NCBI GenBank assembly: GCA_013042375.1
Contig: JABDQH010000028.1
Location: forward strand, 1 to 64,000
From: Woeseiaceae bacterium
Lineage (GTDB): Bacteria > Pseudomonadota > Gammaproteobacteria > Steroidobacterales > Woeseiaceae
Length of the DNA stretch: 64,000 nucleotides
Direction: 5' to 3'
Made by a program: the position numbers and the translations under genes. Under the pieces are notes generated by a model. It ran no database searches, was not told the DNA's origin, and saw only the letters and a program-made list of their open reading frames with translations. This document shows, piece by piece, positions 1-9,179 of the stretch (position 1 is the first letter of the stretch; each line of letters opens with the position of its first letter).

Positions 1-59
1 TACAGGCGATTTCGCCGTTCAGTAGTTTTTCGACTATCTCAATTCACGGAGACGAAGAG

Positions 60-485
60 ATGAAGAAACAGCAAGGTTTTACACTTATCGAACTCATGAT
101 CGTTGTTGCGATCATCGGCATCCTGGCGGCCATCGCTATTCCTGCTTACCAGGACTACACGATCCGCGCACAGGTTTCTGAAGGTCTGAACCTCGCCGGT
201 GGCGCCAAGGCCGCTGTGTCGGAGTTCCGTATGGACCGCGGCGAATGGCCGACGGACAACACGGCTGCCGGTATCGCCACGACGGCTACGGACATCAATG
301 GCAAGTACGTCACGGGCGTTGCGGTAGCTCAGGGCGTAATCACGGTCACCTACGGTAACGATGCGCACGCCGACATCGAAGACGACACGCTCGAGATGTC
401 GCCTGTCGCACAGACTGGTTCGGTCGTGTGGACCTGCCAGAGTGACGACCTCGCTGACAAGCACCTGCCGGCCGCTTGCCGCTAA
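60..485 (+). CDS. pilA: Type IV pilin, major pilin-like (first of two)
   Basis: Structural subunit of a type IV pilus, made as a prepilin and cut by PilD in the inner membrane. A short KKQQG leader is followed by [18 protein letters not shown]: cleavage after Gly, Phe at +1 and Glu at +5 as in the family. The hydrophobic N-terminal helix precedes a globular domain ending in a Cys pair (WTCQ and PAACR) that should close the C-terminal disulfide loop. At 141 residues it is normal for a small pilin. A GGAGA ribosome site lies 8 bases before the ATG and a strong terminator follows, so it can be a separate transcript. Its promoter would lie mostly outside the window. Major versus minor status is inferred. 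Confidence 0.93.
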   Translation: MKKQQGFTLIELMIVVAIIGILAAIAIPAYQDYTIRAQVSEGLNLAGGAKAAVSEFRMDRGEWPTDNTAAGIATTATDINGKYVTGVAVAQGVITVTYGNDAHADIEDDTLEMSPVAQTGSVVWTCQSDDLADKHLPAACR

Positions 486-525
486 GCGATGCAATCTAGA
501 GCTTTTCGCTTTAGAGCAGAAATCG

Positions 526-555
526 AAAAGCCCCGGTTCACCGGGGCTTTTTTTT
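526..555 (+). terminator. Rho-independent terminator after first pilin
   Basis: AAAAGCCCCGG, loop TTCA, CCGGGGCTTTT and a run of eight T. The 11-pair stem with a U tract directly downstream of the first pilin separates it from the second pilin, which allows the two to be expressed at different levels. Confidence 0.93.
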
Positions 556-683
556 GAAGCGGGCTATTCTATCCCCGTGGCCAACGTGATCCGCGTCACA
601 CCAATGAAACGGGCTGTGACCGCGGACAGGGAATAAGCGCCGAGTTGAGATAGACTTGAGATCCGCAGCGAGAGACGGACCAC

Positions 684-1181
684 ATGAACAAGAAGCAGAC
701 GGGATTCACACTCATCGAGCTCATGATCGTCGTCGCGATCATCGGCATCCTGGCCTCGCTGGCCGTCTCCGCCTACCAGACTTACACGGTGCGCGCCCAG
801 GTGGCAGAAGGCATCAACATGGCGGTCGGGGCCAAAGCGCCAATCATCGATGCCTACAACATGACCGGCGAGCCGCCCGCGGGACGCGAAGAGGCGGGAA
901 TGTCGCCCGACGCGACCGACACGACCGGGAAGTTCGTCTCGAAGGTCGAAATCGTCAACGGCCGCGTCGACGTGACCTACGGTAACGACGCGCATTCCGA
1001 GATCTTCGACCAGACGGTATCGTTTACCCCCTACATGTCCGAAGGCGGCAGTTTCATCTGGCGCTGCGGCAATGCGCCGGTCCCGGGCGATTCCACGCTG
1101 ATGGAAGGAGGCGGCATAGAGGCCGCTCACCAGGCTCCGACGGTGGACAATCGCTACCTGCCATCGTCCTGCCGCGACTAG
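684..1181 (+). CDS. Type IV pilin, second tandem copy
   Basis: Second prepilin, with leader MNKKQTG and the same [18 protein letters not shown] segment, giving the same predicted cleavage and Glu5. The body is diverged, but both copies share a VTYGNDAH block and the C-terminal Cys pair (WRCGN and PSSCRD). It is 165 residues, 24 longer than its neighbour. Most of the extra length is a Gly/Glu-rich insert (roughly [21 protein letters not shown]) between the two cysteines. It has its own ribosome site (GAGAGACGG) and lies behind the terminator of the first pilin. Tandem duplication with divergence is the likely origin. Whether it is an alternative major pilin or a minor one cannot be told from sequence. 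Confidence 0.91.
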   Translation: MNKKQTGFTLIELMIVVAIIGILASLAVSAYQTYTVRAQVAEGINMAVGAKAPIIDAYNMTGEPPAGREEAGMSPDATDTTGKFVSKVEIVNGRVDVTYGNDAHSEIFDQTVSFTPYMSEGGSFIWRCGNAPVPGDSTLMEGGGIEAAHQAPTVDNRYLPSSCRD

Positions 1182-1349
1182 CCAGGAACGCCCCGTTAGC
1201 TCGCAGAATATCGGCGCGCAAAGCCAGATTTTCGCGTTTGACTTAATCGAATTCGATAACTGTGAACCCCCGCACAAAATCCAGTTGAATCGGACACTTG
1301 GATCAGTGAGACTGTAACGCTCACGTATCTTCGACCCCTTAGGAATCGC

Positions 1350-3074
<1,725 letters not shown>

Positions 3075-3110
3075 CTAAATCAGGATATTACGGACCAGCG
3101 GACCTAGAAG

Positions 3111-4331
3111 ATGGCTCAGACAGCAGTGGTAAGCAACACGCCGTTCCTTTGGGAAGGAACCGACCGCAACGGCAAGAAGGTCAAGGGCAAGAGCGTTGCC
3201 AACGACGAAGCGGCAGTACGCGCGGATCTCAGGCGCCAGGGTGTCGTGCCTACGCGCATCCGCAAACAGCGCAAGAGCATGTTCGCCGCGGGCGGCAAGA
3301 TTGCGACGGGCGACATCGCCATTTTCAGTCGTCAGCTGGCCACGATGCTGGCGGCAGGCATCCCGCTCGTACAGGCCTTCGAGATCGTCGGCAACGGCCA
3401 TGAGAACGCGGCCATGCAAAAACTGATTCTCGGCATCAAGGGCGACGTAGAGGGCGGCACGTCCCTCGCCGAGGCTCTGGCCAAGCAGCCGCTGTATTTC
3501 GACGACCTGTTCGTCAACCTCGTCGAGGCGGGCGAGCAGGCCGGTGCGCTCGAGGCCCTGCTCGACAAGGTCGCCACGTACAAGGAAAAGACCGAAGCGC
3601 TGAAGAAGAAGATCAAGAAAGCACTGACGTATCCCGCCGCGGTATTGGTCGTCGCTTTCGTCGTTACAACGATTCTGTTGATCTTTGTCATTCCGTCGTT
3701 CGAGGACCTGTTCCAGGGCTTCGGCGCGGACCTGCCGACGTTTACGCGCATGGTCATCGACCTGTCGAGTTTCGTCCGCACCCAGGGCGCGATAATTGCC
3801 ATCCTGATTGGTGCCGCGATCGGCTCTTTCTTCTACTTCAAGAAGCGCTCGCGCGCCTTTCGCCACTTCCTCGACCGCCTGACGCTCAAGATCCCGGTGA
3901 TCGGCACGATCATGATGAAAGCGTCGATCGCGCGCTACGCACGCACGCTCTCGACGATGTTCGCGGCCGGCGTACCGCTCGTCGAGGCCATGGACTCTGT
4001 CGCGGGTGCCACGGGCAACATCATCTATGAGCAAGGCGTCCTGCAGATTCGCGACGAAGTCGCAACCGGTCAGCGCCTGCAGCAAGCCATGGAGAACACC
4101 GACCTGTTTCCCAACATGGTTATCCAGATGATCGCGGTTGGCGAGGAATCGGGCTCGCTCGACGAGATGTCGGCCAAGGTCGCGGACTTCTACGAAGAGG
4201 AAGTCGACAACGCGGTCGACAACCTGTCGAGCCTGCTGGAACCGATGATCATGGCGATACTCGGCGTCCTGGTCGGCGGTCTCGTCGTCGCCATGTACCT
4301 GCCGATCTTCAAACTCGGCACGGTCGTCTAA
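3111..4331 (+). CDS. pilC: Type IV pilus inner-membrane platform protein PilC
   Basis: Polytopic inner-membrane protein of the GspF/PilC family that couples PilB to pilin insertion. It shows the duplicated T2SSF architecture: a first cytoplasmic domain (FSRQLATMLAAGIPL), a hydrophobic hairpin around residues 170-245, a second copy of the domain (YARTLSTMFAAGVPL) and a C-terminal membrane segment (LEPMIMAILGVLVGGLVV). The length of 406 residues is standard. It is co-directional with pilB and ends in a strong hairpin terminator, so pilD is probably transcribed by read-through or from its own start. Confidence 0.97.
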   Translation: MAQTAVVSNTPFLWEGTDRNGKKVKGKSVANDEAAVRADLRRQGVVPTRIRKQRKSMFAAGGKIATGDIAIFSRQLATMLAAGIPLVQAFEIVGNGHENAAMQKLILGIKGDVEGGTSLAEALAKQPLYFDDLFVNLVEAGEQAGALEALLDKVATYKEKTEALKKKIKKALTYPAAVLVVAFVVTTILLIFVIPSFEDLFQGFGADLPTFTRMVIDLSSFVRTQGAIIAILIGAAIGSFFYFKKRSRAFRHFLDRLTLKIPVIGTIMMKASIARYARTLSTMFAAGVPLVEAMDSVAGATGNIIYEQGVLQIRDEVATGQRLQQAMENTDLFPNMVIQMIAVGEESGSLDEMSAKVADFYEEEVDNAVDNLSSLLEPMIMAILGVLVGGLVVAMYLPIFKLGTVV

Positions 4332-4353
4332 GGCTTGCAGAATTGCAAAACGG

Positions 4354-4386
4354 CGGCGTTCGGAGGACACTCCGAACGCCGTTTTT
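4354..4386 (+). terminator. Terminator between pilC and pilD
   Basis: CGGCGTTCGGAG, loop GACA, CTCCGAACGCCG followed by TTTTT: a 12-pair perfect stem with a U tract, 22 bases after the pilC stop codon and before pilD. Confidence 0.9.
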
Positions 4387-4421
4387 GTTAACGCCGCCGG
4401 CGCTCCGCACGGAGATAATCG

Positions 4422-5309
4422 ATGCACGAGTTGTTCGCCGAATCCACGATCCTGTTTGTCGCCGTCGTGTTCGCCTTTTGCCTCGTCATCGGCAGCTTCC
4501 TGAACGTCGTCATTCATCGCCTGCCGCTGATGATGGAGCGGGAGTGGCGAGAACAATGCGAGGAACTCGCGCATCACGCGAGCGAACGCGACATGCCCGA
4601 AGGACGGTTCGACCTGATCGCGCCGCGTTCGCGCTGCCCGTCCTGCGGCGCGACGATCAAGGCGTGGCAGAACATCCCCGTCGTCAGCTACCTGTTGCTG
4701 GGCGGCAAGTGCGGCAACTGCGGCGAGTCCATCTCGGCCCGTTACCCGCTCATCGAAGTTGCCACCGCACTGCTTGCGGCGGCGTGCGCCTGGCGTTTCG
4801 GTTTCGGCCTGGAGGCCGTGATGGCGATCGTCCTGACCATCGCGCTGGTACCGATCGCCATGATCGACGCGGAAACGCAGCTGATCCCCGATTCGATCGT
4901 GCTGCCGCTGCTGTGGGTCGGCCTCGCGATGAGTCTTTTTCACCCTGTGGACGGTGCGTCGACGCTGTTTATCGCCCCGCGGGACGCCATCGTCGGCGCC
5001 ATGGCCGGCTACCTGAGCCTCTGGTCGGTTTACCAGCTGTTCAAGCTCGTCACGGGTAAGGAAGGCATGGGATACGGCGACTTCAAGCTGCTTGCCGCGC
5101 TCGGTGCCTGGCTGGGATGGCAGCAGCTGCACCTGATCGTGCTGCTGTCAGCCGTCGTCGGTGCGATCGTCGGCCTGTCGCTCATGGCGTTCCGCCACCA
5201 CGACCGCAGCGTGCCGATCCCCTTCGGACCCTACCTTGCTGCGGCCGGTTGGGTCACGATGATGTGGGGCGACGCAATCCAGAAAGCCTACCTCGACAAG
5301 TTCCTCTAG
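4422..5309 (+). CDS. pilD: Prepilin peptidase / N-methyltransferase PilD
   Basis: Inner-membrane aspartic protease that removes prepilin leaders and N-methylates the new Phe1. The N-terminal methyltransferase domain carries the two CxxC pairs (CPSC near residue 73, CGNC near 97). The catalytic Asp residues lie in DAETQLIPD (near 149) and GYGDFK (near 217). Multiple hydrophobic segments and 295 residues fit the family. It should process both pilins at the left edge. Its TAG stop shares a G with the GTG start of coaE, so the two are translationally coupled. Confidence 0.97.
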   Translation: MHELFAESTILFVAVVFAFCLVIGSFLNVVIHRLPLMMEREWREQCEELAHHASERDMPEGRFDLIAPRSRCPSCGATIKAWQNIPVVSYLLLGGKCGNCGESISARYPLIEVATALLAAACAWRFGFGLEAVMAIVLTIALVPIAMIDAETQLIPDSIVLPLLWVGLAMSLFHPVDGASTLFIAPRDAIVGAMAGYLSLWSVYQLFKLVTGKEGMGYGDFKLLAALGAWLGWQQLHLIVLLSAVVGAIVGLSLMAFRHHDRSVPIPFGPYLAAAGWVTMMWGDAIQKAYLDKFL

Positions 5310-5962
5310 TGGGCCGCGACAGGTCCAGGGCGCCGCTGCGTGTCGGCCTGACCGGCGGCATCGCCAGCGGCAAGTCGACGGTTGCGGAGATGTTCGCAAC
5401 GCTCGGCGTACCCGTTATCGACACCGACGTCATCGCGCGCGAGGTCGTCGAGCCGGGCCGGCCCGCGCTCGAGGAAATCCGGGAGCGGTTTGGTGAACAC
5501 ATGATCGATACGCACGGCCGCCTCGACCGGGCAGCCATGCGCAGTGCCGTTTTCTCCGACGACGAGGCGCGCCGGGATCTCGAAGCCATTCTGCATCCGC
5601 GCATCGGCGCGGAGACCCGGCGCCAGGCCGCAGCGGCAGGCGGCGAGTACCAGCTGATCGTCGTACCGCTGCTGGTCGATTCGGCGCTCCGGGAGTTCGT
5701 CGACCGCGTACTCGTCGTCGACTGCGACGAACAGACTCAGCTGGAGCGACTGCTGGAGCGCGACGCCGAGTCGCTCGCACAGGCGCGGCGCATACTTGCC
5801 GCCCAGGCCGGCCGGCAGGAGCGCCTCGACATCGCCGACGACGTCATTGTCAACAGCGGCACCCTCGAGGAAACACGCAACCAGGTCAGGGTGCTTGCGG
5901 ACCGTTACTCGAGCCTTGCTGCGCTTCGATCTCGGCGCGCACGGTCGCCTGGAACTCCCTGA
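5309..5962 (+). CDS. coaE: Dephospho-CoA kinase
   Basis: Last step of coenzyme A synthesis: phosphorylates dephospho-CoA at the 3' hydroxyl. It begins with a P-loop (GLTGGIASGKST) and contains the family signature DTDVIAREVVEPG. I start it at the GTG overlapping the pilD stop, giving 217 residues; the longer ORF in the track runs back through pilD in another frame and is not credible. pilD-coaE-zapD neighbourhood is common in Gammaproteobacteria. The last 25 codons overlap the 3' end of the opposite-strand gene by 77 bases, an unusually long tail-to-tail overlap. Confidence 0.95.
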   Translation: MGRDRSRAPLRVGLTGGIASGKSTVAEMFATLGVPVIDTDVIAREVVEPGRPALEEIRERFGEHMIDTHGRLDRAAMRSAVFSDDEARRDLEAILHPRIGAETRRQAAAAGGEYQLIVVPLLVDSALREFVDRVLVVDCDEQTQLERLLERDAESLAQARRILAAQAGRQERLDIADDVIVNSGTLEETRNQVRVLADRYSSLAALRSRRARSPGTP

Positions 5963-7865
5963 TATCCGCCTCGTTTGCGCGCCGGCCAATCAGCGTCGTG
6001 TTGTTTTCGGTATCGAGCTGCGTCAGGGCAACCTCGGACAGGTACAGGGCCTGCTCGGGATGGCCGGTCGTCGCCAGCAACGCCGCCATCGCCATCGCGT
6101 AGCTCGCCCCGGGGCGGGCGGCCAGCGAATCCTCGAACGCAGCCATCGCCTGCTCGATGTCACCGAGATACAGCTGCACGTAGCCGATCAGGAACTTGAT
6201 GTGCGTGTACTCGATCGACGTCTGTTGGGCGTTCTGCGGCACGTCGAGCATGCGCGTAAACATCGGCAGGACCGTTTGCAGGCCGACCTCGGGGCAGTTG
6301 CCCTGCACGACGGACTTCGCGAACAGGTTGTAAAGCTTCAAAAGCCGGGAATCGAAGACCTTGGTCGAGACGATATCCGAGACTCGCTCCACTTCCGTCG
6401 CATCGAGCTGGCCGAGGTCACATTGCGCAGTCAGCTTGTTGATGCGCAACAGGGGTTTCTCGGCGGGAATGGCTGCGATCGCCTCGTCGAAAACGCGGAA
6501 TGCCTCATCCGGCTGGCCGGCTGCGAGCAGCAGCAGCGCGTATTGCGACTGGGCCCGGGCCGAGGTCGGCGCTTTCATCGCGGACGCCTGCACGATGCCC
6601 GCGGGCGTCTGCCAGATCGTCGCCGAGTACCGGGTGAACCCGCCCAGCATCGCCAACACGGCGAGCGAGAGAAGCGCGAATACGCGCCGATCGAGGCGCG
6701 ACCACAGGGCCGCCGCCAGCGGCAGGAACAACAACGCCGCGGCCAGGTAATTGCGATGCTCGAAGTACAGCTCGAGATTGATAACCGTCGATTCCAGCAG
6801 GTGGTTCGCGTAGAAGAACAGGATCGCCAGGCTCACCAGCGGCCACCTGGCGCGTAAACGGAACCCGGCAAACAGCAGGGCCGCGTGCACCAGGATGCTC
6901 GCCAGCGTCGTTGCCGGCGTCAGCAATCCGGTCGACTTGATCACGTGGTCCTGGTACACGCCCGTCGTGTACAGCTTGGGTATGAACCAGTTCTGCAGGT
7001 AGTCGATGAGGATGCGCGGTTGCGTTAGCAGTCGTTCATAAATCGAGAAATCACGCGGCGGCATCGCCTCGAAGAAGTTAGGGCGGAAGAAGCGCTCGCC
7101 GAGATAGGCGGCGATCACGCCCAGCGGCAGCCACACGAAGACTGCAGCCCAGCGCCGGTCGAGCGCACCGAATCCTGCGCCCTTGCGGGCAAATATCGTC
7201 AGCTCGATGACGCCGACCAGCACGGGCAGGAGGATGCCATTCTCCTTCGAGATCATGGCCAGGAAGGTGAACAGCGGCAATACCAGGGTCATCTGCACGT
7301 AGGCGCGCCGCGGGTCACGCAGCAGCAACATGCGTGCCTGCACCCACGCGAGTATGCCCGCCAGCATGAACAACGTGGCGAGCTGCGCCATCCGCTGCAC
7401 GGGGTACAGGGTCGTCGAGACGAGGAACGGGTGCAGCAGCCACGCGGCGGCACAGAGTAGCGAAATGCCGCGCATGGCACTGCGTTCGTAGCCCAGCGCC
7501 TCGAGAAACTTCGCGATCACCAGGCCGAGCAGGACACCATTCGCCAGGTGAATGACCAGGTTGGTTCGTTTGAACGGATACGGGTCGGTCGGCCAGTTGT
7601 TGCCGTCGATGAGAAAACTCAGCAGGGACAGGGGTCGACCCGTGGGGCCCGACGCTCCGCTGAAGACGAAGGCCCTGAACGTCTCCCAGTTGCGGACGCC
7701 GTCGAAATCGCCGAGCCGGGCGATACTGCTGAAATCGTCGAGTACGAAGGGTCCATGGAGCCCTGGCAGGTAGACGATGATCGTGACGGCAAATAGTAAG
7801 AGCCAGCCGCCGAGATAAAGCAGCCATTTGCCGCGGTCGTCAGCCGTTGAACGTTCACTGGGCAT
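5886..7865 (-). CDS. TMTC/PMT-like membrane glycosyltransferase with TPRs (putative)
   Basis: A polytopic membrane protein of 659 residues with about ten hydrophobic segments in the first two thirds and TPR-like helical repeats in the last third (for example ARAQSQYALLLLAAGQPDEA). The N-terminal region has the acidic pair LDDF in the first loop, then GRPLSLLSFLID and an FKRTNLVIHLANGVLL segment. These match the arrangement in TMTC/PMT-type GT-C enzymes that transfer sugar from a polyprenyl phosphate to proteins outside the membrane. Its place beside the pilin-assembly genes suggests pilin or another envelope protein as substrate; that is inference. No close named bacterial homologue is recognised, and donor and acceptor are unknown. 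Confidence 0.7.
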   Translation of the reverse strand: MPSERSTADDRGKWLLYLGGWLLLFAVTIIVYLPGLHGPFVLDDFSSIARLGDFDGVRNWETFRAFVFSGASGPTGRPLSLLSFLIDGNNWPTDPYPFKRTNLVIHLANGVLLGLVIAKFLEALGYERSAMRGISLLCAAAWLLHPFLVSTTLYPVQRMAQLATLFMLAGILAWVQARMLLLRDPRRAYVQMTLVLPLFTFLAMISKENGILLPVLVGVIELTIFARKGAGFGALDRRWAAVFVWLPLGVIAAYLGERFFRPNFFEAMPPRDFSIYERLLTQPRILIDYLQNWFIPKLYTTGVYQDHVIKSTGLLTPATTLASILVHAALLFAGFRLRARWPLVSLAILFFYANHLLESTVINLELYFEHRNYLAAALLFLPLAAALWSRLDRRVFALLSLAVLAMLGGFTRYSATIWQTPAGIVQASAMKAPTSARAQSQYALLLLAAGQPDEAFRVFDEAIAAIPAEKPLLRINKLTAQCDLGQLDATEVERVSDIVSTKVFDSRLLKLYNLFAKSVVQGNCPEVGLQTVLPMFTRMLDVPQNAQQTSIEYTHIKFLIGYVQLYLGDIEQAMAAFEDSLAARPGASYAMAMAALLATTGHPEQALYLSEVALTQLDTENNTTLIGRRANEADIREFQATVRAEIEAQQGSSNGPQAP

Positions 7866-7958
7866 AGATATCCGGAAATGGGAAAACGCTGCCGAATTCT
7901 ATCCTGTTGATATGCCGGTTGCTGTGCGGCCGATAACATATTTGCCACGAGGGAGGTC

Positions 7959-8777
7959 GTGTCGCAGAATAGCCGCATGGCCAAACCTGCCAGCGATATC
8001 GCGCCACAAACGGCTGCCGCCCAGATGGAGTACGAGCAGCCGTTATCCGAGCGCATGCGGACGTTTCTTCGTCTCGAGTTCCTCTACCAGCAGATGCTTT
8101 ATAACGGCGAGTTGGAGACGGACTGGTCGACGCGTGCGACGATAGCGACCCTGCTCGATATCCTGGCCATCCTGTCGCGCGGCGACGTTCGCAGCGACGT
8201 GCACAAGGAACTCGACCACCAGCTCGGGATTCTGCAGCAGTTCCACAGCCAGCCCGGCGTCGATACCGGCCGCCTCGATACGCTGATTCACAACCTGTCC
8301 GCAAGCCGCGAGGAACTGGGCAGCATCGGCACCGCCTTCCTGCAGCCGCTCAAGGACTCGGAGTTTCTGAGTTCCATCAAGCACCGCAGCTCGATCCCCG
8401 GCGGTACCTGCGAGTTCGACCTGCCAGTCTACAGTCACTGGCTCAGGCAGCCCTACGAACGGCGCTGCCGAGACCTCGAACAGTGGGTCGCGGCTGTGCG
8501 TCCGGTCTGCGACGCCGTCACCGAGTTGCTCTGGCTAATTCGCGAGAGTGCGGAACCGGTGGACAAGACGGCGATCAACGGCATGTACCAGCACAGCATG
8601 CAGAAGGACGCGAAATGCCGGCTGCTGCGCGTCAGCCTCGACGGCGACGGCACGCTGTTTCCCGAGATCAGTGGCAGTCAGCATCGTTTCACAGTCCGCT
8701 TCCTCGAATGGTCGAGCGTCGAGCGACGTGCCGTGCAGACCGGCCACGACGTCCCCTTCCGACTATCGATCTGCTAG
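7959..8777 (+). CDS. zapD: Cell division protein ZapD
   Basis: FtsZ-binding protein that crosslinks FtsZ filaments into bundles at midcell (DUF1342/ZapD family). Family-like stretches are QPLSERMRTFLRLEFLYQQ near the start and a mainly helical N-terminal half followed by a beta-rich C-terminal half. The GTG at 7959 gives 272 residues but lies only 2 bases after GGGAGG. An ATG at 7977 (MAKPASD) is an alternative, and the conserved region begins after both. yacG, which often follows zapD, is absent; mutT follows on the other strand with a 4-base overlap of stops. Confidence 0.93.
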   Translation: MSQNSRMAKPASDIAPQTAAAQMEYEQPLSERMRTFLRLEFLYQQMLYNGELETDWSTRATIATLLDILAILSRGDVRSDVHKELDHQLGILQQFHSQPGVDTGRLDTLIHNLSASREELGSIGTAFLQPLKDSEFLSSIKHRSSIPGGTCEFDLPVYSHWLRQPYERRCRDLEQWVAAVRPVCDAVTELLWLIRESAEPVDKTAINGMYQHSMQKDAKCRLLRVSLDGDGTLFPEISGSQHRFTVRFLEWSSVERRAVQTGHDVPFRLSIC

Positions 8778-9166
8778 TGATGCTGCCGCAATGCCTCGAC
8801 GACGGGGACGTCGGCCGGCAGCAGCTCGTCGGCATCGAGTTGCTCACGGGGGACCCAGCGTAATTCCTGGCCCTCGCGGCCGACCGGCTCGCTCAACCAG
8901 TCAATGACGATAAAGAACTCGATCGTCACGACGCGATCGTCGTACTCATGCCGGAGGTTCATGAACGACGCGCAGGTCGTTACCTCGATACCCAGCTCTT
9001 CGGCCAGCTCGCGTGACAACGCCTGGACGGGCGTCTCATCATCTCCTATCTTGCCGCCCGGAAATTCCCACAGGCCGTGGAATGGGCCACCGCCCAGGCG
9101 CTCGGCAATCAACACGCGTCCACGGGTATCGCACAGGATTCCCGCGGCGACATGAAAATGATCCAT
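8774..9166 (-). CDS. mutT: 8-oxo-dGTP diphosphatase MutT (Nudix)
   Basis: Sanitises the nucleotide pool by hydrolysing 8-oxo-dGTP. It has a complete Nudix box GKIGDDETPVQALSRELAEELGI, matching Gx5Ex7REUxEExGU, and an early MutT-like start (VAAGILCDTRGRVLIAERL). At 130 residues it equals E. coli MutT. It lies 13 bases downstream of secA on the same strand, the common secA-mutT order, so it is probably cotranscribed with secA. Confidence 0.95.
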   Translation of the reverse strand: MDHFHVAAGILCDTRGRVLIAERLGGGPFHGLWEFPGGKIGDDETPVQALSRELAEELGIEVTTCASFMNLRHEYDDRVVTIEFFIVIDWLSEPVGREGQELRWVPREQLDADELLPADVPVVEALRQHH

Positions 9167-9179
9167 CGACCTCGGTGTC

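Noticed and set aside
556-683. Sigma-54 promoter for the second pilin
   Set aside because: rpoN is present in the window and often controls pilin genes, but I found no TGGC-N(8-9)-TGC type -24/-12 element here.
3075-5132. 685-residue minus-strand ORF opposite pilC/pilD
   Set aside because: Composition is dominated by Arg, Asp, His and Gln, it has no domain pattern, and it lies exactly antisense to clear pilC and pilD. It is a shadow of high GC content.
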